64,000 bases of DNA from Dickeya fangzhongdai (GTDB lineage: Bacteria; Pseudomonadota; Gammaproteobacteria; Enterobacterales; Enterobacteriaceae): NCBI RefSeq assembly GCF_002812485.1, contig NZ_CP025003.1:2542001-2606000 (forward strand). Reading direction: 5' to 3'. The notes beneath the pieces are model-generated. The model did no database searches and was not told where the DNA came from. It saw only the letters and a program-made list of their open reading frames with translations. Position numbers and translations under genes: made by a program. Shown here piece after piece: positions 9,386 through 21,217 of this stretch (positions within the stretch are counted from its first letter, which is position 1; each line of letters opens with the position of its first letter).

Positions 9386-9399
9386 TTGACCGATATCAA
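9386..9399 (+). promoter_or_regulatory. FNR box in the fnr promoter (autoregulation)
   Basis: TTGAC-CGAT-ATCAA matches the FNR consensus TTGAT-N4-ATCAA with one mismatch and lies 21 nt upstream of the fnr start. E. coli fnr carries an FNR site in the same place and represses itself anaerobically; the same control is inferred here. Confidence 0.8.
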
Positions 9400-9419
9400 T
9401 TATCGCCTGAGTAAAGTCT

Positions 9420-10172
9420 ATGATTCCTGAAAAGCGAATAATCCGACGCATTCAGTCTGGCGGTTGTGCAATCCATTGTCAGGACTGCAGCATCAGCCAA
9501 CTGTGTATTCCTTTCACGCTGAACGAGCATGAACTTGACCAGCTCGACAACATCATCGAAAGGAAGAAACCCATCCAGAAAGGGCAAGCGTTGTTCAAGG
9601 CCGGTGATGAACTGAAATCGCTGTACGCCATCCGCTCAGGCACCATCAAAAGCTACACCATCACCGAGCAGGGTGATGAACAGATCACCGGTTTCCATCT
9701 GGCGGGCGATCTGGTCGGGTTTGACGCCATCGGCAACGCCCAGCATCCCAGCTTCGCTCAGGCGCTGGAAACCTCCATGGTGTGCGAGATCCCGTTTGAA
9801 ACGCTGGACGATCTGTCCGGTAAGATGCCCAATCTGCGTCAGCAGATGATGCGGCTGATGAGCGGCGAAATCCGTGGCGATCAGGACATGATCCTGCTGT
9901 TGTCAAAGAAAAACGCCGAAGAGCGTCTGGCGGCGTTCATCTACAACCTGTCCCGCCGTTTCGCTCAGCGCGGCTTCTCGCCCCGCGAATTTCGCCTGAC
10001 CATGACCCGTGGCGATATCGGCAACTATCTTGGCCTGACGGTGGAAACCATCAGTCGCCTGCTCGGCCGTTTCCAGAAAAGCGGCATGCTGGCGGTAAAA
10101 GGCAAATACATCACTATCGAAAATATCGAAACGCTGGCCGAGCTGGCCGGTACTTCACGTAGCAAAGCGTAA
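9420..10172 (+). CDS. fnr: Oxygen-sensing transcription regulator FNR
   Basis: 250 residues, the same length as E. coli FNR. The [4Fe-4S] ligands are present at Cys20, Cys23, Cys29 and Cys122 (the extra Cys16 is also kept). A cyclic-nucleotide-type beta-roll is followed by a dimer helix ([20 protein letters not shown]) and a helix-turn-helix with recognition sequence [16 protein letters not shown]. Under anoxia the cluster-bearing dimer switches on anaerobic respiration genes and represses aerobic ones. An FNR box in its own promoter suggests autoregulation. The gene sits between ogt and uspE as in E. coli. Confidence 0.98.
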   Translation: MIPEKRIIRRIQSGGCAIHCQDCSISQLCIPFTLNEHELDQLDNIIERKKPIQKGQALFKAGDELKSLYAIRSGTIKSYTITEQGDEQITGFHLAGDLVGFDAIGNAQHPSFAQALETSMVCEIPFETLDDLSGKMPNLRQQMMRLMSGEIRGDQDMILLLSKKNAEERLAAFIYNLSRRFAQRGFSPREFRLTMTRGDIGNYLGLTVETISRLLGRFQKSGMLAVKGKYITIENIETLAELAGTSRSKA

Positions 10173-10186
10173 CACCGCCTTCCCCT

Positions 10187-10224
10187 GACCGGATCAATGA
10201 TTGCTCTGAATTGTCGATCCGGTC
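10187..10224 (+). terminator. Hairpin after fnr, possible terminator
   Basis: GACCGGATC (10187-10195) pairs perfectly with GATCCGGTC (10216-10224) around a 20-nt loop. The following bases (TTCATC) are only moderately T-rich, so termination strength is uncertain. Confidence 0.5.
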
Positions 10225-10305
10225 TTCATCACCAGTTGTTCAAAGCGATTTCCTTGCGTTACTCTTAACGGGCAGGCTGCAGAGTGACAGCCAACAGGAG
10301 GAGCT

Positions 10306-11271
10306 ATGGCGAAGTATCAGAACTTACTGGTAGCTATTGACCCCAATCAGGATGACCAGCCCGCGTTGCGACGGGCCGTTTATCTGGTCCAGCGACTTGG
10401 TGGCCGTATCAAGGCGTTTTTGCCTATCTACGACTTTTCCTACGAAATGACCACCCTGCTCTCTCCGGATGAAAGAACCGAGATGAGACAAGGGGTTATC
10501 GCCCAACGAACCGAATGGATTGCGGAACAGTGTAAATACTATCTTGATGCGGGAATCGCTATTGATATCAAGGTGGTCTGGCATAACAAACCTTATGAAG
10601 CCATTATTCAGGAGGTGATTGCCGGGAAACACGACTTATTGCTCAAAATGGCTCATCAGCACGACCGGCTGGAAGCGGTGATTTTCACCCCAACCGACTG
10701 GCAGCTGTTGCGTAAATGCCCCTGCCCGGTGTGGATGGTGAAAGATCAGCCGTGGCCGGAAGACGGCCGTGCGCTGGTGGCGGTCAATCTGGCCAGCGAA
10801 GACCCGTATCACGATCCGCTCAATATCAAACTGGTGTCGGAAGCGTTGGATCTGGCTCGTCAGGTCAATCAGACCGAAGTTCATCTGGTGGGCGCCTACC
10901 CGGTCACGCCCATCAATATCGCCATCGAATTGCCGGATTTCGACCCCGGTGTTTACAACGGCGCCATTCGTGGTCAGCACCTGCTGGCGATGAAATCGCT
11001 GCGACAGAAATTCAACCTGGACGAACGTGTAACCCATGTGGAGAAGGGACTGCCGGAAGAGGTCATTCCCGACCTGGCAGAACATTTGCAGGCTGGCGTG
11101 GTGGTACTGGGCTCGCTGGGGCGCACCGGTTTGTCCGCTGCGTTTATCGGCAACACGGTGGAACATGTCATTGACCACCTGAAGTGCGATCTGCTGGCTA
11201 TCAAACCGGACGATTTCGTCTCGCCGGTAACCCAGCAGGGAGAAGCCGACAATCCGGATGAAAACGCCTGA
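10306..11271 (+). CDS. uspE: Universal stress protein E
   Basis: 321 residues with two tandem Usp domains. The first begins [19 protein letters not shown] and the second begins around residue 155 with [12 protein letters not shown]; the second ends in the nucleotide-loop signature [21 protein letters not shown]. UspE is a cytoplasmic stress protein tied to DNA-damage tolerance, aggregation and motility in E. coli. The AGGAGG-like ribosome site (AACAGGAGGAGC) before the ATG is strong. Position downstream of fnr matches E. coli. The C-terminal tail is acidic and variable. Confidence 0.95.
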   Translation: MAKYQNLLVAIDPNQDDQPALRRAVYLVQRLGGRIKAFLPIYDFSYEMTTLLSPDERTEMRQGVIAQRTEWIAEQCKYYLDAGIAIDIKVVWHNKPYEAIIQEVIAGKHDLLLKMAHQHDRLEAVIFTPTDWQLLRKCPCPVWMVKDQPWPEDGRALVAVNLASEDPYHDPLNIKLVSEALDLARQVNQTEVHLVGAYPVTPINIAIELPDFDPGVYNGAIRGQHLLAMKSLRQKFNLDERVTHVEKGLPEEVIPDLAEHLQAGVVVLGSLGRTGLSAAFIGNTVEHVIDHLKCDLLAIKPDDFVSPVTQQGEADNPDENA

Positions 11272-11297
11272 CGTCCGTCGCGTATACCACCAAATGA

Positions 11298-11323
11298 CAA
11301 CGGGGGCCAGACGGCCCCCGTTG
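11298..11323. terminator. Terminator hairpin between convergent uspE and pntB
   Basis: CAACGGGGGCC and GGCCCCCGTTG form an 11-bp perfect stem with a 4-nt loop. Neither side has a long T run, but the stem is very stable and it sits between two convergent transcripts, so it probably serves both. Confidence 0.75.
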
Positions 11324-11360
11324 TGTTCCTGCAACCGACCGCCTTCTGGCGGGATCGGGC

Positions 11361-12749
11361 TTACAGCGCTTTCAGAATCGCCTCGACGCTTTCCTTGGCA
11401 TCGCCAAACAGCATCTGGGTATTTTCTTTAAAGAACAGCGGGTTCTGCACACCGGCATAGCCGGTATTCATCGAACGCTTGAACACAATCACGTTTTGCG
11501 CCTTCCACACTTCCAGCACCGGCATACCGGCAATCGGGCTATGCGGATCTTCCTGCGCCGCCGGATTGACGGTGTCGTTGGCGCCAATCACCAGCACGGT
11601 GTCGGTCTCGGCGAAATCATCATTGATTTCATCCATTTCCAGCACGATGTCGTAAGGCACCTTGGCTTCCGCCAGCAGAACGTTCATATGTCCTGGCAAA
11701 CGCCCGGCGACCGGGTGAATACCGAAGCGCACATTAACGCCGCGTGCCCGCAGTTTGGCGGTAATGTCATGCACCGGATACTGCGCCTGCGCCACCGCCA
11801 TGCCGTATCCCGGCGTAATGATCACCGAAGTGGAGTTTTTCAGCAGTTCCGCCACCTCTTCCGCCGTGGTTTCACGATGCTCGCCAACCGCTTCATCACT
11901 GCCAGTAGAAGAACCGTCGGTACCGAAACCGCCGGCAATCACGCTAATGAACGATCGGTTCATCGCCTTGCACATGATGTAGGACAGGATGGCGCCGGAA
12001 GAACCCACCAGCGCGCCGGTAACGATCAGCAGATCGTTGCTCAGCATGAAGCCCGCTGCCGCCGCGGCCCAACCGGAATAGGAGTTCAGCATGGAAACCA
12101 CCACCGGCATGTCCGCGCCGCCGATAGACGCCACCAGATGCCAGCCAAACGCCAGCGCAATCAGCGTCATCAGCAACAGCGCAAACACCTGCATGGCTAC
12201 GCTTCCGGTTTTAACAAACACCAGCAACAGTAAGAATGACAATACCAGCGCCAGCAGATTCAGCTTATGACGATTAGGCAGCATCAGCGGTTTGGATGAG
12301 ATCAGACCGCGTAGTTTGCCAAACGCGACGATCGAGCCGGTAAAGGTCACCGCACCGATGAAAATCCCCAGAAACACTTCGGTCAGGTGGATATTTTCCA
12401 TGATCGGGTCAGCAATATCGCCTTCGCCGATAAAGCTGTTAAAACCGACCAGCACCGCCGCAAAACCGACAAAACTGTGCAGAATCGCCACCAGTTCCGG
12501 CATTTCGGTCATTTCCACCTTGCGAGCCAGATGCACGCCGATAGCGCCACCAATCACCATCGCCGCGATAATCCATCCCACGTTGCCGGCGTTCGGCCCC
12601 AGAATGGTCGCCAGCAGCGCAATGGTCATCCCGCTGATGCCGAAAATGTTCCCCTGACGGGACGTCTCGTGTTTGGATAAGCCAGCCAGGCTGAAAATAA
12701 ACAAAATTGCAGCAACGATATACGCTGCCGTCACTAGTCCTCCAGACAT
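11361..12749 (-). CDS. pntB: Proton-translocating NAD(P) transhydrogenase, beta subunit
   Basis: 462 residues, the same as E. coli PntB. About nine membrane helices form the proton channel (domain II), followed by the NADP(H)-binding domain III with [18 protein letters not shown] and [15 protein letters not shown]. With PntA it couples hydride transfer from NADH to NADP+ to proton entry across the inner membrane and supplies NADPH. It starts 11 nt after the pntA stop, so the pair is one operon. The terminator hairpin after the stop is shared with uspE. Confidence 0.97.
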   Translation of the reverse strand: MSGGLVTAAYIVAAILFIFSLAGLSKHETSRQGNIFGISGMTIALLATILGPNAGNVGWIIAAMVIGGAIGVHLARKVEMTEMPELVAILHSFVGFAAVLVGFNSFIGEGDIADPIMENIHLTEVFLGIFIGAVTFTGSIVAFGKLRGLISSKPLMLPNRHKLNLLALVLSFLLLLVFVKTGSVAMQVFALLLMTLIALAFGWHLVASIGGADMPVVVSMLNSYSGWAAAAAGFMLSNDLLIVTGALVGSSGAILSYIMCKAMNRSFISVIAGGFGTDGSSTGSDEAVGEHRETTAEEVAELLKNSTSVIITPGYGMAVAQAQYPVHDITAKLRARGVNVRFGIHPVAGRLPGHMNVLLAEAKVPYDIVLEMDEINDDFAETDTVLVIGANDTVNPAAQEDPHSPIAGMPVLEVWKAQNVIVFKRSMNTGYAGVQNPLFFKENTQMLFGDAKESVEAILKAL

Positions 12750-12759
12750 CCGTTACCCC

Positions 12760-14292
12760 TTAATTCTTGCGGAACATTTTCAGCATGCGCTGAGTGACGG
12801 TAAACCCGCCGAAAATATTGATGCTGGCGATCAGCACGGCGATGAAGGAGAAAAAGGACACCCATCCACCATGCCCGATCTGCAACAACGCGCCCACCAC
12901 AATGATGCCGGAAATAGCATTGGTGACCGACATCAACGGCGTATGCAACGCGTGGCTGACGTTCCAGACCACGTAGTACCCCACCACGCAGGACAGCGCA
13001 AATACGGTGAAGTGCGACAGGAACTCTTTCGGCGCCACATTCGCCAGCCAGCCAAACAGCACAATAGCGATTGCGATGAAAATGAATTTTTTCCAGGGCG
13101 ACGCGGGCTTAGCGTCCTGCTGCGCGACGGCGGCGGCGGCCGGTTTGGCCTGCTGCGGCTGAGCGGAAACCTGAATCGGCGGTGCCGGCCAAGTGATTTC
13201 GCCAGACTTGATGACCGTCACGCCACGGATGACGTTGTCGTCGAAATCGATATCGATCTCGCCGTTTTTCTCTTTGCACAGAAGCTTCAGCAGATTCACC
13301 AGATTGGTGCCGTACAGCTGTGAAGATTGCGTCGACAAACGGCTCGGCAAATCGGTATAACCGATGATTTTCACACCATTTTCCGTTACCGTGACCCGAT
13401 CCGCGACGGTCAGTTCGCAGTTGCCGCCGGTCTGGGCCGCCAGGTCGACAATCACGCTGCCGGGCTTCATACCCTGCACCATTTCTTTGGTGATCAGGCG
13501 TGGGGCCGGTTTGCCTGGAATCAGCGCGGTGGTGACAATAATATCCACCTCTTGCGCCTGCGCCGCGAACAACGCCATTTCAGCTTTGATAAAGGCTTCG
13601 GACATCACCTTGGCGTAGCCGTCGCCGCTGCCGGCTTCTTCTTCGAATTCCAGTTCCAGGAACTCGGCGCCCATGCTTTTAACCTGCTCTTTCACTTCGG
13701 GGCGGGTATCGAACGCACGCACAATGGCGCCCAGGCTGCCTGCCGCGCCAATTGCAGCCAGGCCAGCCACACCGGCGCCGATAATCAGCACCTTAGCCGG
13801 CGGCACTTTACCTGCGGCCGTGATCTGACCGGTGAAGAAACGGCCGAATTCATGCGCGGCTTCAACAATAGCGCGATAGCCGGCAATATTCGCCATCGAA
13901 CTCAGCGCATCCATGGACTGGGCGCGCGAAATACGGGGCACGGAATCCATCGCCAGCACCGTCACCTGGCGCGCCGCCAGCGTTTCCAGCAATGCCGGGT
14001 TCTGTGCCGGCCAGATGAAGCTGATAATCGTGCTGCCGGCACGGGTCAATTCCACTTCCTCATCCAGCGGGGCATTAACCTTGAGCAGGATATCGCTCTG
14101 CCAGACAGCCGCTGTATCCAGAATCGTCGCGCCGGCTTGCTCGTAAGCCTCATCCTCAAAACTGGCGAGTTTTCCAGCCCCACGCTCAATGGCGACCTCA
14201 AAGCCCAGTTTCAGCAGTTGCTCCACCGTTTTTGGCGTGGCTGCGACACGGGCTTCATTGGCCAACCTCTCTTTTGGTACACCAATACGCAT
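12760..14292 (-). CDS. pntA: Proton-translocating NAD(P) transhydrogenase, alpha subunit
   Basis: 510 residues, equal to the E. coli protein. The NAD(H)-binding domain I opens with [18 protein letters not shown] and includes the nucleotide fold [21 protein letters not shown]. An Ala/Pro/Gln-rich linker (about residues 378-398) leads to four C-terminal membrane helices that complete the proton channel with PntB. An AAGGGA ribosome site precedes the ATG. It is divergent from ydgH, the order seen in E. coli, with a 508-bp region between them that contains both promoters. Confidence 0.97.
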   Translation of the reverse strand: MRIGVPKERLANEARVAATPKTVEQLLKLGFEVAIERGAGKLASFEDEAYEQAGATILDTAAVWQSDILLKVNAPLDEEVELTRAGSTIISFIWPAQNPALLETLAARQVTVLAMDSVPRISRAQSMDALSSMANIAGYRAIVEAAHEFGRFFTGQITAAGKVPPAKVLIIGAGVAGLAAIGAAGSLGAIVRAFDTRPEVKEQVKSMGAEFLELEFEEEAGSGDGYAKVMSEAFIKAEMALFAAQAQEVDIIVTTALIPGKPAPRLITKEMVQGMKPGSVIVDLAAQTGGNCELTVADRVTVTENGVKIIGYTDLPSRLSTQSSQLYGTNLVNLLKLLCKEKNGEIDIDFDDNVIRGVTVIKSGEITWPAPPIQVSAQPQQAKPAAAAVAQQDAKPASPWKKFIFIAIAIVLFGWLANVAPKEFLSHFTVFALSCVVGYYVVWNVSHALHTPLMSVTNAISGIIVVGALLQIGHGGWVSFFSFIAVLIASINIFGGFTVTQRMLKMFRKN

Positions 14293-14800
14293 TGTGAATC
14301 CCTTTTCGTTGTCACGAAGGTTTTATATGGTTGTGTCAATCACCTAAAAACTAACTTGTCGCCGTTGCCAGCACCCTCGGCGATAGCGATAAGTCCCTTT
14401 ATAACCTACTTAAAATGGAATTAATGATCCACCGCTAAAACCATTTGGTTCTAAAAGCAGAATTTTGGCAGGTTACGATGCTTATTTGTGGTCAAAAATC
14501 ACAGCTAAAACAGATTTTTCTACCATTATTACCACGTCAATGTTTCGAGCCATCTCACAAAAAGACCCTGTTAACGCTTTGTTAAGCGCATTAATTCCGA
14601 TAAATATCGTTTATAAAAGGAATTCGGTTATTAATAGTGATTATTTCCATTTTTCTCTTCTTCCATTATCACTCGGTGGTTTTGCGGGATTTGGCTTAAA
14701 ATGCAGAGGCATAACGTCAGGTTCCGTGCCATAATCAGCGGCTACCACAGAAGATGGCTTGGTACGTATTTACCGTATGCGTCAGGCGAAAGGATTTTTT
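14293..14800. other. Divergent pntAB/ydgH promoter region
   Basis: About 500 AT-rich bases. A plus-strand open frame (14465-14734, 89 codons) lacks a ribosome site and family resemblance and is not accepted. The last bases carry the AAAGGA site of ydgH and a nearby promoter-like TTTGCG/ATAATC arrangement. No operator was recognised with confidence. Confidence 0.45.
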
Positions 14801-15751
14801 ATGAAGCTGAAAACTAGCGTTGTTGCATCCACTCTTTTATCAATAGTAGCGTTTTCGGCGCAGGCTGCGCAGGAACTTACGCCAGAGAAAGCAGAATCAC
14901 TAAAACCCTTTGAGCGTATTACCTTTCTAGGTCGTTACGATGCCATTTACGAAGCGGCGGCCGATGCCTCTAAAAAGGCGGATGAGCGCGGCGCGGCGGC
15001 TTTTTATATTCAAAGCACCTCGGAAGTGAACGGCGGACGTTGGGCTGTCACTGTGGATCTGTACCACAAGGACGCGCCGGAAGCGACCAAAGACACGAGT
15101 TACCGTGAATTCAGCGGCGTGAAAGAACTGCCGAAAGATGAAGCGGTACGTCTGGAACCCTATGACACCGTCACGGTCACCGGCTATTTCGGCAACCAGC
15201 CGGAAGTCAATGAATCCATCGGCAAAGCAGCCAAACAGAAAAACGCTTATTCCTTCTATATCGTGCGTCAGGTCGATATCAACTCCAGCGGCGCAACCCA
15301 GTCCATCACCGCTTTCGTCTACAAGAAAGATGCGCCGAAACGTCAGGTGCAAAGCCCGGATGCCATTCCGGCAGACTCTGAAGCCGGTAAAGCCGCGATT
15401 GCCGCTGGCGGCGTAGCGGCTTCCAAAGTGGAAATCCCCGGCGTGGCGACGTCTTCCAGCCTGAGTAACAAGGTCGGCAATTTCTTCCAGACCCAGTCGT
15501 CATCAGGTGGCTCACGTTATACCGTCACCATGCCCGATGGCACAAAAATTCAGGAACTGAATAACGCGACTGCTGCACAGATGGCGCCGTTTGATTCCAT
15601 TACTCTGCGCGGTAGTTTCAATAGCCCGACCGATATCTCCGAAGAGGTTGCCAAACAGGCAGCGAAAAAAGGCGCCAAGTTCTACCACATCACCAAAGAG
15701 TGGCAGGAAAAAGGCGACCACTACACCATCGGCGCCGATTTGTACAAATAA
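14801..15751 (+). CDS. ydgH: Periplasmic YdgH protein with three DUF1471 repeats
   Basis: 316 residues, against 314 in E. coli YdgH. A signal peptide (MKLKTSVVASTLLSIVAFSAQAAQ) is followed by three copies of the YhcN/BhsA-type (DUF1471) domain, recognisable from the repeated pattern ...PFERITFLGRYDA..., ...EPYDTVTVTGYFGN..., ...APFDSITLRGSFNS.... Small DUF1471 proteins are stress-induced periplasmic or envelope proteins; the role of the three-domain form is not established. The start at 14801 is chosen over an in-frame ATG at 14759 because it has an AAAGGA site and directly opens the signal peptide. Position beside pntA is conserved. Confidence 0.93.
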   Translation: MKLKTSVVASTLLSIVAFSAQAAQELTPEKAESLKPFERITFLGRYDAIYEAAADASKKADERGAAAFYIQSTSEVNGGRWAVTVDLYHKDAPEATKDTSYREFSGVKELPKDEAVRLEPYDTVTVTGYFGNQPEVNESIGKAAKQKNAYSFYIVRQVDINSSGATQSITAFVYKKDAPKRQVQSPDAIPADSEAGKAAIAAGGVAASKVEIPGVATSSSLSNKVGNFFQTQSSSGGSRYTVTMPDGTKIQELNNATAAQMAPFDSITLRGSFNSPTDISEEVAKQAAKKGAKFYHITKEWQEKGDHYTIGADLYK

Positions 15752-15782
15752 CCATTTGTGCACATAGCGATTACGCGATGAT

Positions 15783-15810
15783 AAAAAAACCGCCAGTTGG
15801 CGGTTTTTTT
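15783..15810. terminator. Bidirectional terminator between ydgH and kdsA
   Basis: CCGCCA-GT-TGGCGG flanked by an A run and a T run gives a classic intrinsic terminator in both directions, serving ydgH on the plus strand and the hemA-kdsA operon on the minus strand. Confidence 0.92.
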
Positions 15811-15826
15811 GTATCTTGCAGACGGC

Positions 15827-16690
<864 letters not shown>

Positions 16691-16737
16691 TTATTGTCGG
16701 ATAAATCAGATGATCGGGGTTCAGGCGCTTTCCCGAA

Positions 16738-17547
16738 CTAGTGCAGCACAATCTGCTTCTGCTCGATGGAGTGGATCTGCACCTTGATCATTTCGCTAAC
16801 CGGATCTTCCGGGCATTGTTCCACGAAATAGCTCAGGTCTGACAAGGCGATATGGTCGCACTCCAGCTGTGCGTAAATCAGGCCGCGGTCACGGATTTCA
16901 TACGGATCTTCCGGATCGAACTGCAACACGGCTTCACTGGCGCGCAACGCCAGCTCCATCTGTTTCTCTTCCATCAACGCGACCTTGAGCGTATCCAGCA
17001 GCTTGCGGACAATCATCACGTTTTCCGCCTCATCCAGATCGCTATCCATCAGCCTGGCGGAAAGACCAATGTTGCCTTTTAGCCACACTTCCAGCACGTG
17101 TTCACTCAGCGTGTCGCCGTTCAGCGGATTAATCAGCCACATTTCATCGTCGAGCCAGTCGGCGCGTAAAATCAGTTGGGTAGGGAAAATTACCGGCATC
17201 AGCGGCAGCCCCAGCTGATTGGCAATATGCAGGAAGATGATTCCCAACGACACCGGCATCCCCTGTCGGGTCGCCAGCACGTTGTCCAGCCACAGGACGT
17301 CGGACAAATGGTAAACGCCGCTGGCGCCGCCAAAGCCCCAGGTATGGAAAAAGAGCTCAATGAGCTGCTCCAGCTGTTGATCCTGATCCAGATCGGCGGA
17401 GATGGCCGCCCGCGCTTCTTCAACGAGTTGCTGCAGATTTTGTCTCACTTCCTGCGCGGAAAAATCACGGCGTATTGACTGGGAAACCAGAATCACGCCT
17501 TCACTTAAGGGTGACTGGTTAAATTCAAAATCAGCAATAGAACTCAT
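16738..17547 (-). CDS. sirB1: SirB1/YchA family protein (transglutaminase-like plus TPR)
   Basis: 269 residues from the chosen ATG, the same as E. coli YchA. An N-terminal transglutaminase-like core (GVYHLSDVLWLDNVLATRQ, PVSLGIIFLHIANQLGLP) lacks an obvious catalytic cysteine, and the C-terminal ~80 residues are TPR-like (ALRASEAVLQFDPEDPYEIRDRG). The family is widely conserved next to prmC and kdsA but its biochemical role is unsettled. An upstream in-frame ATG at 17619 would add 24 residues unlike the family, so MSSIADFEF is taken as the start, with GATGGA ahead of it. The usual partner gene sirB2 is absent upstream. Confidence 0.92.
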   Translation of the reverse strand: MSSIADFEFNQSPLSEGVILVSQSIRRDFSAQEVRQNLQQLVEEARAAISADLDQDQQLEQLIELFFHTWGFGGASGVYHLSDVLWLDNVLATRQGMPVSLGIIFLHIANQLGLPLMPVIFPTQLILRADWLDDEMWLINPLNGDTLSEHVLEVWLKGNIGLSARLMDSDLDEAENVMIVRKLLDTLKVALMEEKQMELALRASEAVLQFDPEDPYEIRDRGLIYAQLECDHIALSDLSYFVEQCPEDPVSEMIKVQIHSIEQKQIVLH

Positions 17548-17769
17548 AGTTATTCCATCAAGCAAAGATAACGTCAGCTGCACGTCTGAAAAAGCAAACT
17601 TCTCTATCGGCCCATGCATGCCTTGCGGGTGCGGAAGCCAGCGGATCAGATAATAATGCCAAACCTGGCGCTCGTCAGCAGGTCTGTCCGGAACGACAAG
17701 CGATAATCATGGCTAATCATTACCAATGTGATCCTGCTCAAGCCCCGATGACACAGGCTGAGGTCGCAC

Positions 17770-18621
17770 TCAACACACGCAGGTCGCCCCAGCGGGCCAT
17801 TGCCCCAGCGTCACCCGCTCATTATCGCCATAATCGCGGCAGGTTTTCACCTGCACAAAACCGTACTGCGTCAGTAATGACCGTACCGCCTCGCCCTGCT
17901 GCCAGCCATGTTCCAGCAGCAACCAGCCGTTATCCAGCAAAAATGCCCCCGCCTGCCGGATAATCTGCCGTAAATCGGCCAGCCCCGCCTCTCCCGCCAC
18001 CAGCGCGCTGGCAGGCTCGAAGCGCACATCGCCGCGCGACAAATGCGGGTCATGCTCGTCGATGTACGGTGGATTGCTGACAATCAGAGCGAAACGTTGT
18101 CCATCCAGCGGCGAAAACCAGTCTCCCGGCAAAAACCGGGCGTTGGCGATCCCCAACTGGCTGGCATTATGACTGGCCAACGCTACCGCGTCGGGCTGGC
18201 GATCAATCCCCACCACCTGACAATCCGGTCGCTCATGCGCAATCGCCAGCGCAATCGCCCCGGTGCCGGTGCCCAAATCCAGCACAGATGAGGCACCGGT
18301 GGGTAAATGCGCCAGCGCCTGCTCGACCAGACACTCGGTATCCGGCCGCGGGATCAGCGTCGCGGGCGATACGGCCAGCGGCAGCGACCAAAACTCCCGC
18401 TGCCCGACCAGATAGGCAATCGGCTCGCCGGTGGCGCGACGCGCCAGCAAGGCTTCAAGCACCGGGATCTCTTCGTCGGTTAAAGCGGTTTCACCAAAAG
18501 CCAGCAGAAACGTACGGCGTTTACCGGTCACATGTTCCAGTAGGATCTCGGCGTCTCGTTTCGGGCTGTCACTGCCCTGCAGCCGGGCCGCCGCCTGTTT
18601 CAGCCAGTGCTGATAATTCAT
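17770..18621 (-). CDS. prmC: Release factor glutamine methyltransferase
   Basis: 283 residues. PrmC methylates the glutamine of the GGQ motif of release factors RF1 and RF2 using S-adenosylmethionine. The SAM-binding motif is [16 protein letters not shown] and the catalytic amide motif is SNPPYID. Its ATG overlaps the stop of prfA by four bases (ATGA, 18618-18621), so it is translationally coupled to one of its own substrates. The downstream 222-nt gap to sirB1 contains no gene. Confidence 0.97.
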   Translation of the reverse strand: MNYQHWLKQAAARLQGSDSPKRDAEILLEHVTGKRRTFLLAFGETALTDEEIPVLEALLARRATGEPIAYLVGQREFWSLPLAVSPATLIPRPDTECLVEQALAHLPTGASSVLDLGTGTGAIALAIAHERPDCQVVGIDRQPDAVALASHNASQLGIANARFLPGDWFSPLDGQRFALIVSNPPYIDEHDPHLSRGDVRFEPASALVAGEAGLADLRQIIRQAGAFLLDNGWLLLEHGWQQGEAVRSLLTQYGFVQVKTCRDYGDNERVTLGQWPAGATCVC

Positions 18622-19703
18622 TGATCCTGCTCGGCCAGCGCCGCCAGTTGATCCGCCTGATATTCCTGCACGATAGGCTGAATCAACATATCCAGTTTGC
18701 CTTCCATCGCTTCGTCCAGCCGGTAGAGCGTCAGGTTGATGCGGTGATCGGTCACCCTTCCCTGCGGAAAGTTATAGGTGCGGATACGGTCGGAACGGTC
18801 GCCGCTGCCCAACAAGTTACGCCGGGTTGAGGCTTCTTCCTGCTGACGTTTTTTCATTTCCGCGGCGCGAATGCGGGCCGCCAGCACCGACAACGCTTTG
18901 GCTTTGTTCTTGTGCTGTGAACGCTCATCCTGACACTCCACCACAATGCCGGTCGGCAGATGGGTGATACGGATAGCGGAATCGGTAGTGTTGACGTGCT
19001 GCCCACCCGCGCCGGAGGAGCGGAAGGTATCGATTTTCAGATCGGAAGGGTTGATATCCGGCAGTTCCGCTTCCGGCACTTCCGGCATGACCGCGACGGT
19101 ACAGGCGGAGGTATGGATACGCCCCTGCGACTCGGTGGCCGGCACGCGTTGCACCCGGTGACCGCCGGACTCGAATTTCAACTGGCCGTAGGCGCCGTCG
19201 CCCACCACCTTGGCAATCATCTCTTTATAGCCGCCGTGTTCGCCGTCGTTTGCGCTCATGATTTCAATCTTCCAGCGACGGGATTCGGCATAACGGCTGT
19301 ACATACGGAACAGATCGCCGGCAAACAGCGCGGCTTCATCGCCACCGGTGCCGGCGCGGATTTCGAGGAAACAACCGCGTTCATCATCCGGATCCTTCGG
19401 CAGCAGCAACACCTGCAGTTGCTGTTCCAGTTCTTCGCTGGCCGCTTTGGCCGCTTTCAGTTCGTCCTGCGCCAAATCGCGCATTTCGGGGTCATCCAGC
19501 ATCAGTTCGGCCGTGGCAAGATCGTCCTGCGTCTGCTGCCAGCGCTGAAAGCAACGGGTAATGTCGGTAAGTTGCGCGTACTCGCGGGACAACGCCCGGA
19601 AACGGTCCATATCGGCAATCACGCTGGGTTCTCCCAGCAGCGCCTGCACTTCTTCATGGCGCTCTTGTAACGCTTCCAGTTTGGCAACAATAGAAGACTT
19701 CAT
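18618..19703 (-). CDS. prfA: Peptide chain release factor 1
   Basis: 361 residues. RF1 ends translation at UAA and UAG. The peptidyl-tRNA hydrolysis motif is in [16 protein letters not shown] and the codon-recognising PxT-type loop precedes it in domain 2; the C-terminus ends [20 protein letters not shown]. Gene order hemA-prfA-prmC is the standard enterobacterial one. The gap to hemA is 47 nt, so the three genes are probably one transcript. Confidence 0.98.
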   Translation of the reverse strand: MKSSIVAKLEALQERHEEVQALLGEPSVIADMDRFRALSREYAQLTDITRCFQRWQQTQDDLATAELMLDDPEMRDLAQDELKAAKAASEELEQQLQVLLLPKDPDDERGCFLEIRAGTGGDEAALFAGDLFRMYSRYAESRRWKIEIMSANDGEHGGYKEMIAKVVGDGAYGQLKFESGGHRVQRVPATESQGRIHTSACTVAVMPEVPEAELPDINPSDLKIDTFRSSGAGGQHVNTTDSAIRITHLPTGIVVECQDERSQHKNKAKALSVLAARIRAAEMKKRQQEEASTRRNLLGSGDRSDRIRTYNFPQGRVTDHRINLTLYRLDEAMEGKLDMLIQPIVQEYQADQLAALAEQDQ

Positions 19704-19750
19704 GCGGGCGGTTCAATCCTGTGTTGAATCATTATGGGGGAAGAAGAATG

Positions 19751-21007
19751 CTAGTTCAGACCGAGGCTGTCACGCAAAATCTGCAAACGCTCCAGATCGC
19801 CGTCGCGGGCGGCCTGTTGCAATGACCGGGTGGGAGCATGAATCAGGCGGTTGGTCAGCCGGTGCGCCAGTTCCTGTACGATGGCATCTACATCGCCGCC
19901 ATTCTGTATCGCCGCCAGCGCTTTGGCGGTCATGTCCTCGCGCAGGCGATCCGCCTGAGAGCGATAATCGCGGATGGTGTCCACCGCCGCCTGCGCGCGC
20001 AGCCAGGCCATGAACTCCGAGCACTCCTGCTGCACGATGGACTCAGCCTGAATGGCCGCCGCTTTGCGCTGCGCCAGATTGTGCTGAATGATGGCCTGCA
20101 GGTCGTCGACGCTATACAGATAAATGTTCGGCAGCCGCCCTACTTCAGGTTCGATGTCGCGCGGAACGGCGATATCCACCATCAGCATCGGCTGATTACG
20201 GCGGGTTTTCATCGTACGCTCCATCATCCCTTTGCCGATGATGGGCAGCGTACTGGCGGTGGAACTGATGACAATGTCCGCCTGCGGCAAATACGCATCC
20301 AGTTCCGCCAGCGTAATCACGTCGGCGCCCACTTCTTCCGCCAGCGCCTGAGCGCGCTCGCGCGTCCGGTTGGCAATCACCATCCGCTTCACGCGGTGTT
20401 CGCGCAGATGGCGGGACACCAGCTCGATGGTTTCGCCTGCGCCCACCAGCAGCACATTGACGTCGGCCAAAGATTCGAAGATCTGCCGCGCCAGCGTACA
20501 GGCGGCAAACGCTACCGACACCGCGCTGGCGCCGATATCGGTTTCGGTACGCACCCGTTTGGCGACGGTAAACGATTTCTGGAACATGCGCTCCAGATCG
20601 CCGGACAGCGAACGTTCGCGCTGAGAATCGGCAAACGCTTTCTTGACCTGCCCCAGAATCTGGGGTTCACCCAGCACCAGCGAATCCAGCCCGCTGGCGA
20701 CGCGCATCAGATGACTGACAGCAGCGTTGCCTTCATGCCAGTAGAGATTTTTGCGGATTTCCTCAGGATTGAGCCGGTGATAATCACACAGCCAGGCAAT
20801 CAGTTGCTCGTGCCGGTTTTCCTGCTCGTCCACGCTGAGATAGAGTTCGGTACGGTTGCAGGTGGAAAGCAACACGCCGCCCTGAACTAACGGTTGCTGT
20901 AACAGACTGTGCAGCGCCTGCCCCTGTCTGTCCGGAGAGAACGCTACGCGCTCCCGCAGAGAGACTGGTGCTGTTTTATGATTGATGCCAAGCGCAAGCA
21001 GGGTCAT
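19751..21007 (-). CDS. hemA: Glutamyl-tRNA reductase
   Basis: 418 residues, the same as E. coli. It reduces glutamyl-tRNA to glutamate-1-semialdehyde with NADPH, the first step of C5-pathway tetrapyrrole synthesis. The catalytic cysteine is in [13 protein letters not shown], the NADPH fold in [17 protein letters not shown], and the start [21 protein letters not shown] is the family hallmark; that N-terminus is also the heme-regulated degradation signal in enterobacteria. It is the first gene of the minus-strand operon and diverges from lolB. Confidence 0.98.
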   Translation of the reverse strand: MTLLALGINHKTAPVSLRERVAFSPDRQGQALHSLLQQPLVQGGVLLSTCNRTELYLSVDEQENRHEQLIAWLCDYHRLNPEEIRKNLYWHEGNAAVSHLMRVASGLDSLVLGEPQILGQVKKAFADSQRERSLSGDLERMFQKSFTVAKRVRTETDIGASAVSVAFAACTLARQIFESLADVNVLLVGAGETIELVSRHLREHRVKRMVIANRTRERAQALAEEVGADVITLAELDAYLPQADIVISSTASTLPIIGKGMMERTMKTRRNQPMLMVDIAVPRDIEPEVGRLPNIYLYSVDDLQAIIQHNLAQRKAAAIQAESIVQQECSEFMAWLRAQAAVDTIRDYRSQADRLREDMTAKALAAIQNGGDVDAIVQELAHRLTNRLIHAPTRSLQQAARDGDLERLQILRDSLGLN

Positions 21008-21217
21008 GGTTTACAGAGTAATCCCGGTGTTAGTATGGGTTTCATCTGAGGGGCATTCTACTTGAAGCCTGCGGGCAAGAAAAGTGACCCAGGGCAACCG
21101 CGTTCACGTTGTCGCCAGCGCGCCGGGCAGCATCACAGGCATTGACGCTGCCAGCCAACCCCGCTAGCGTGACGCCTTGTTGTGAACCCATGATGCTTGT
21201 AACAGGACCTTTTCGAC

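Noticed and set aside
14465..14734. 89-codon frame between pntA and ydgH
   Set aside because: No ribosome site, lies in the AT-rich divergent promoter region, no family likeness.
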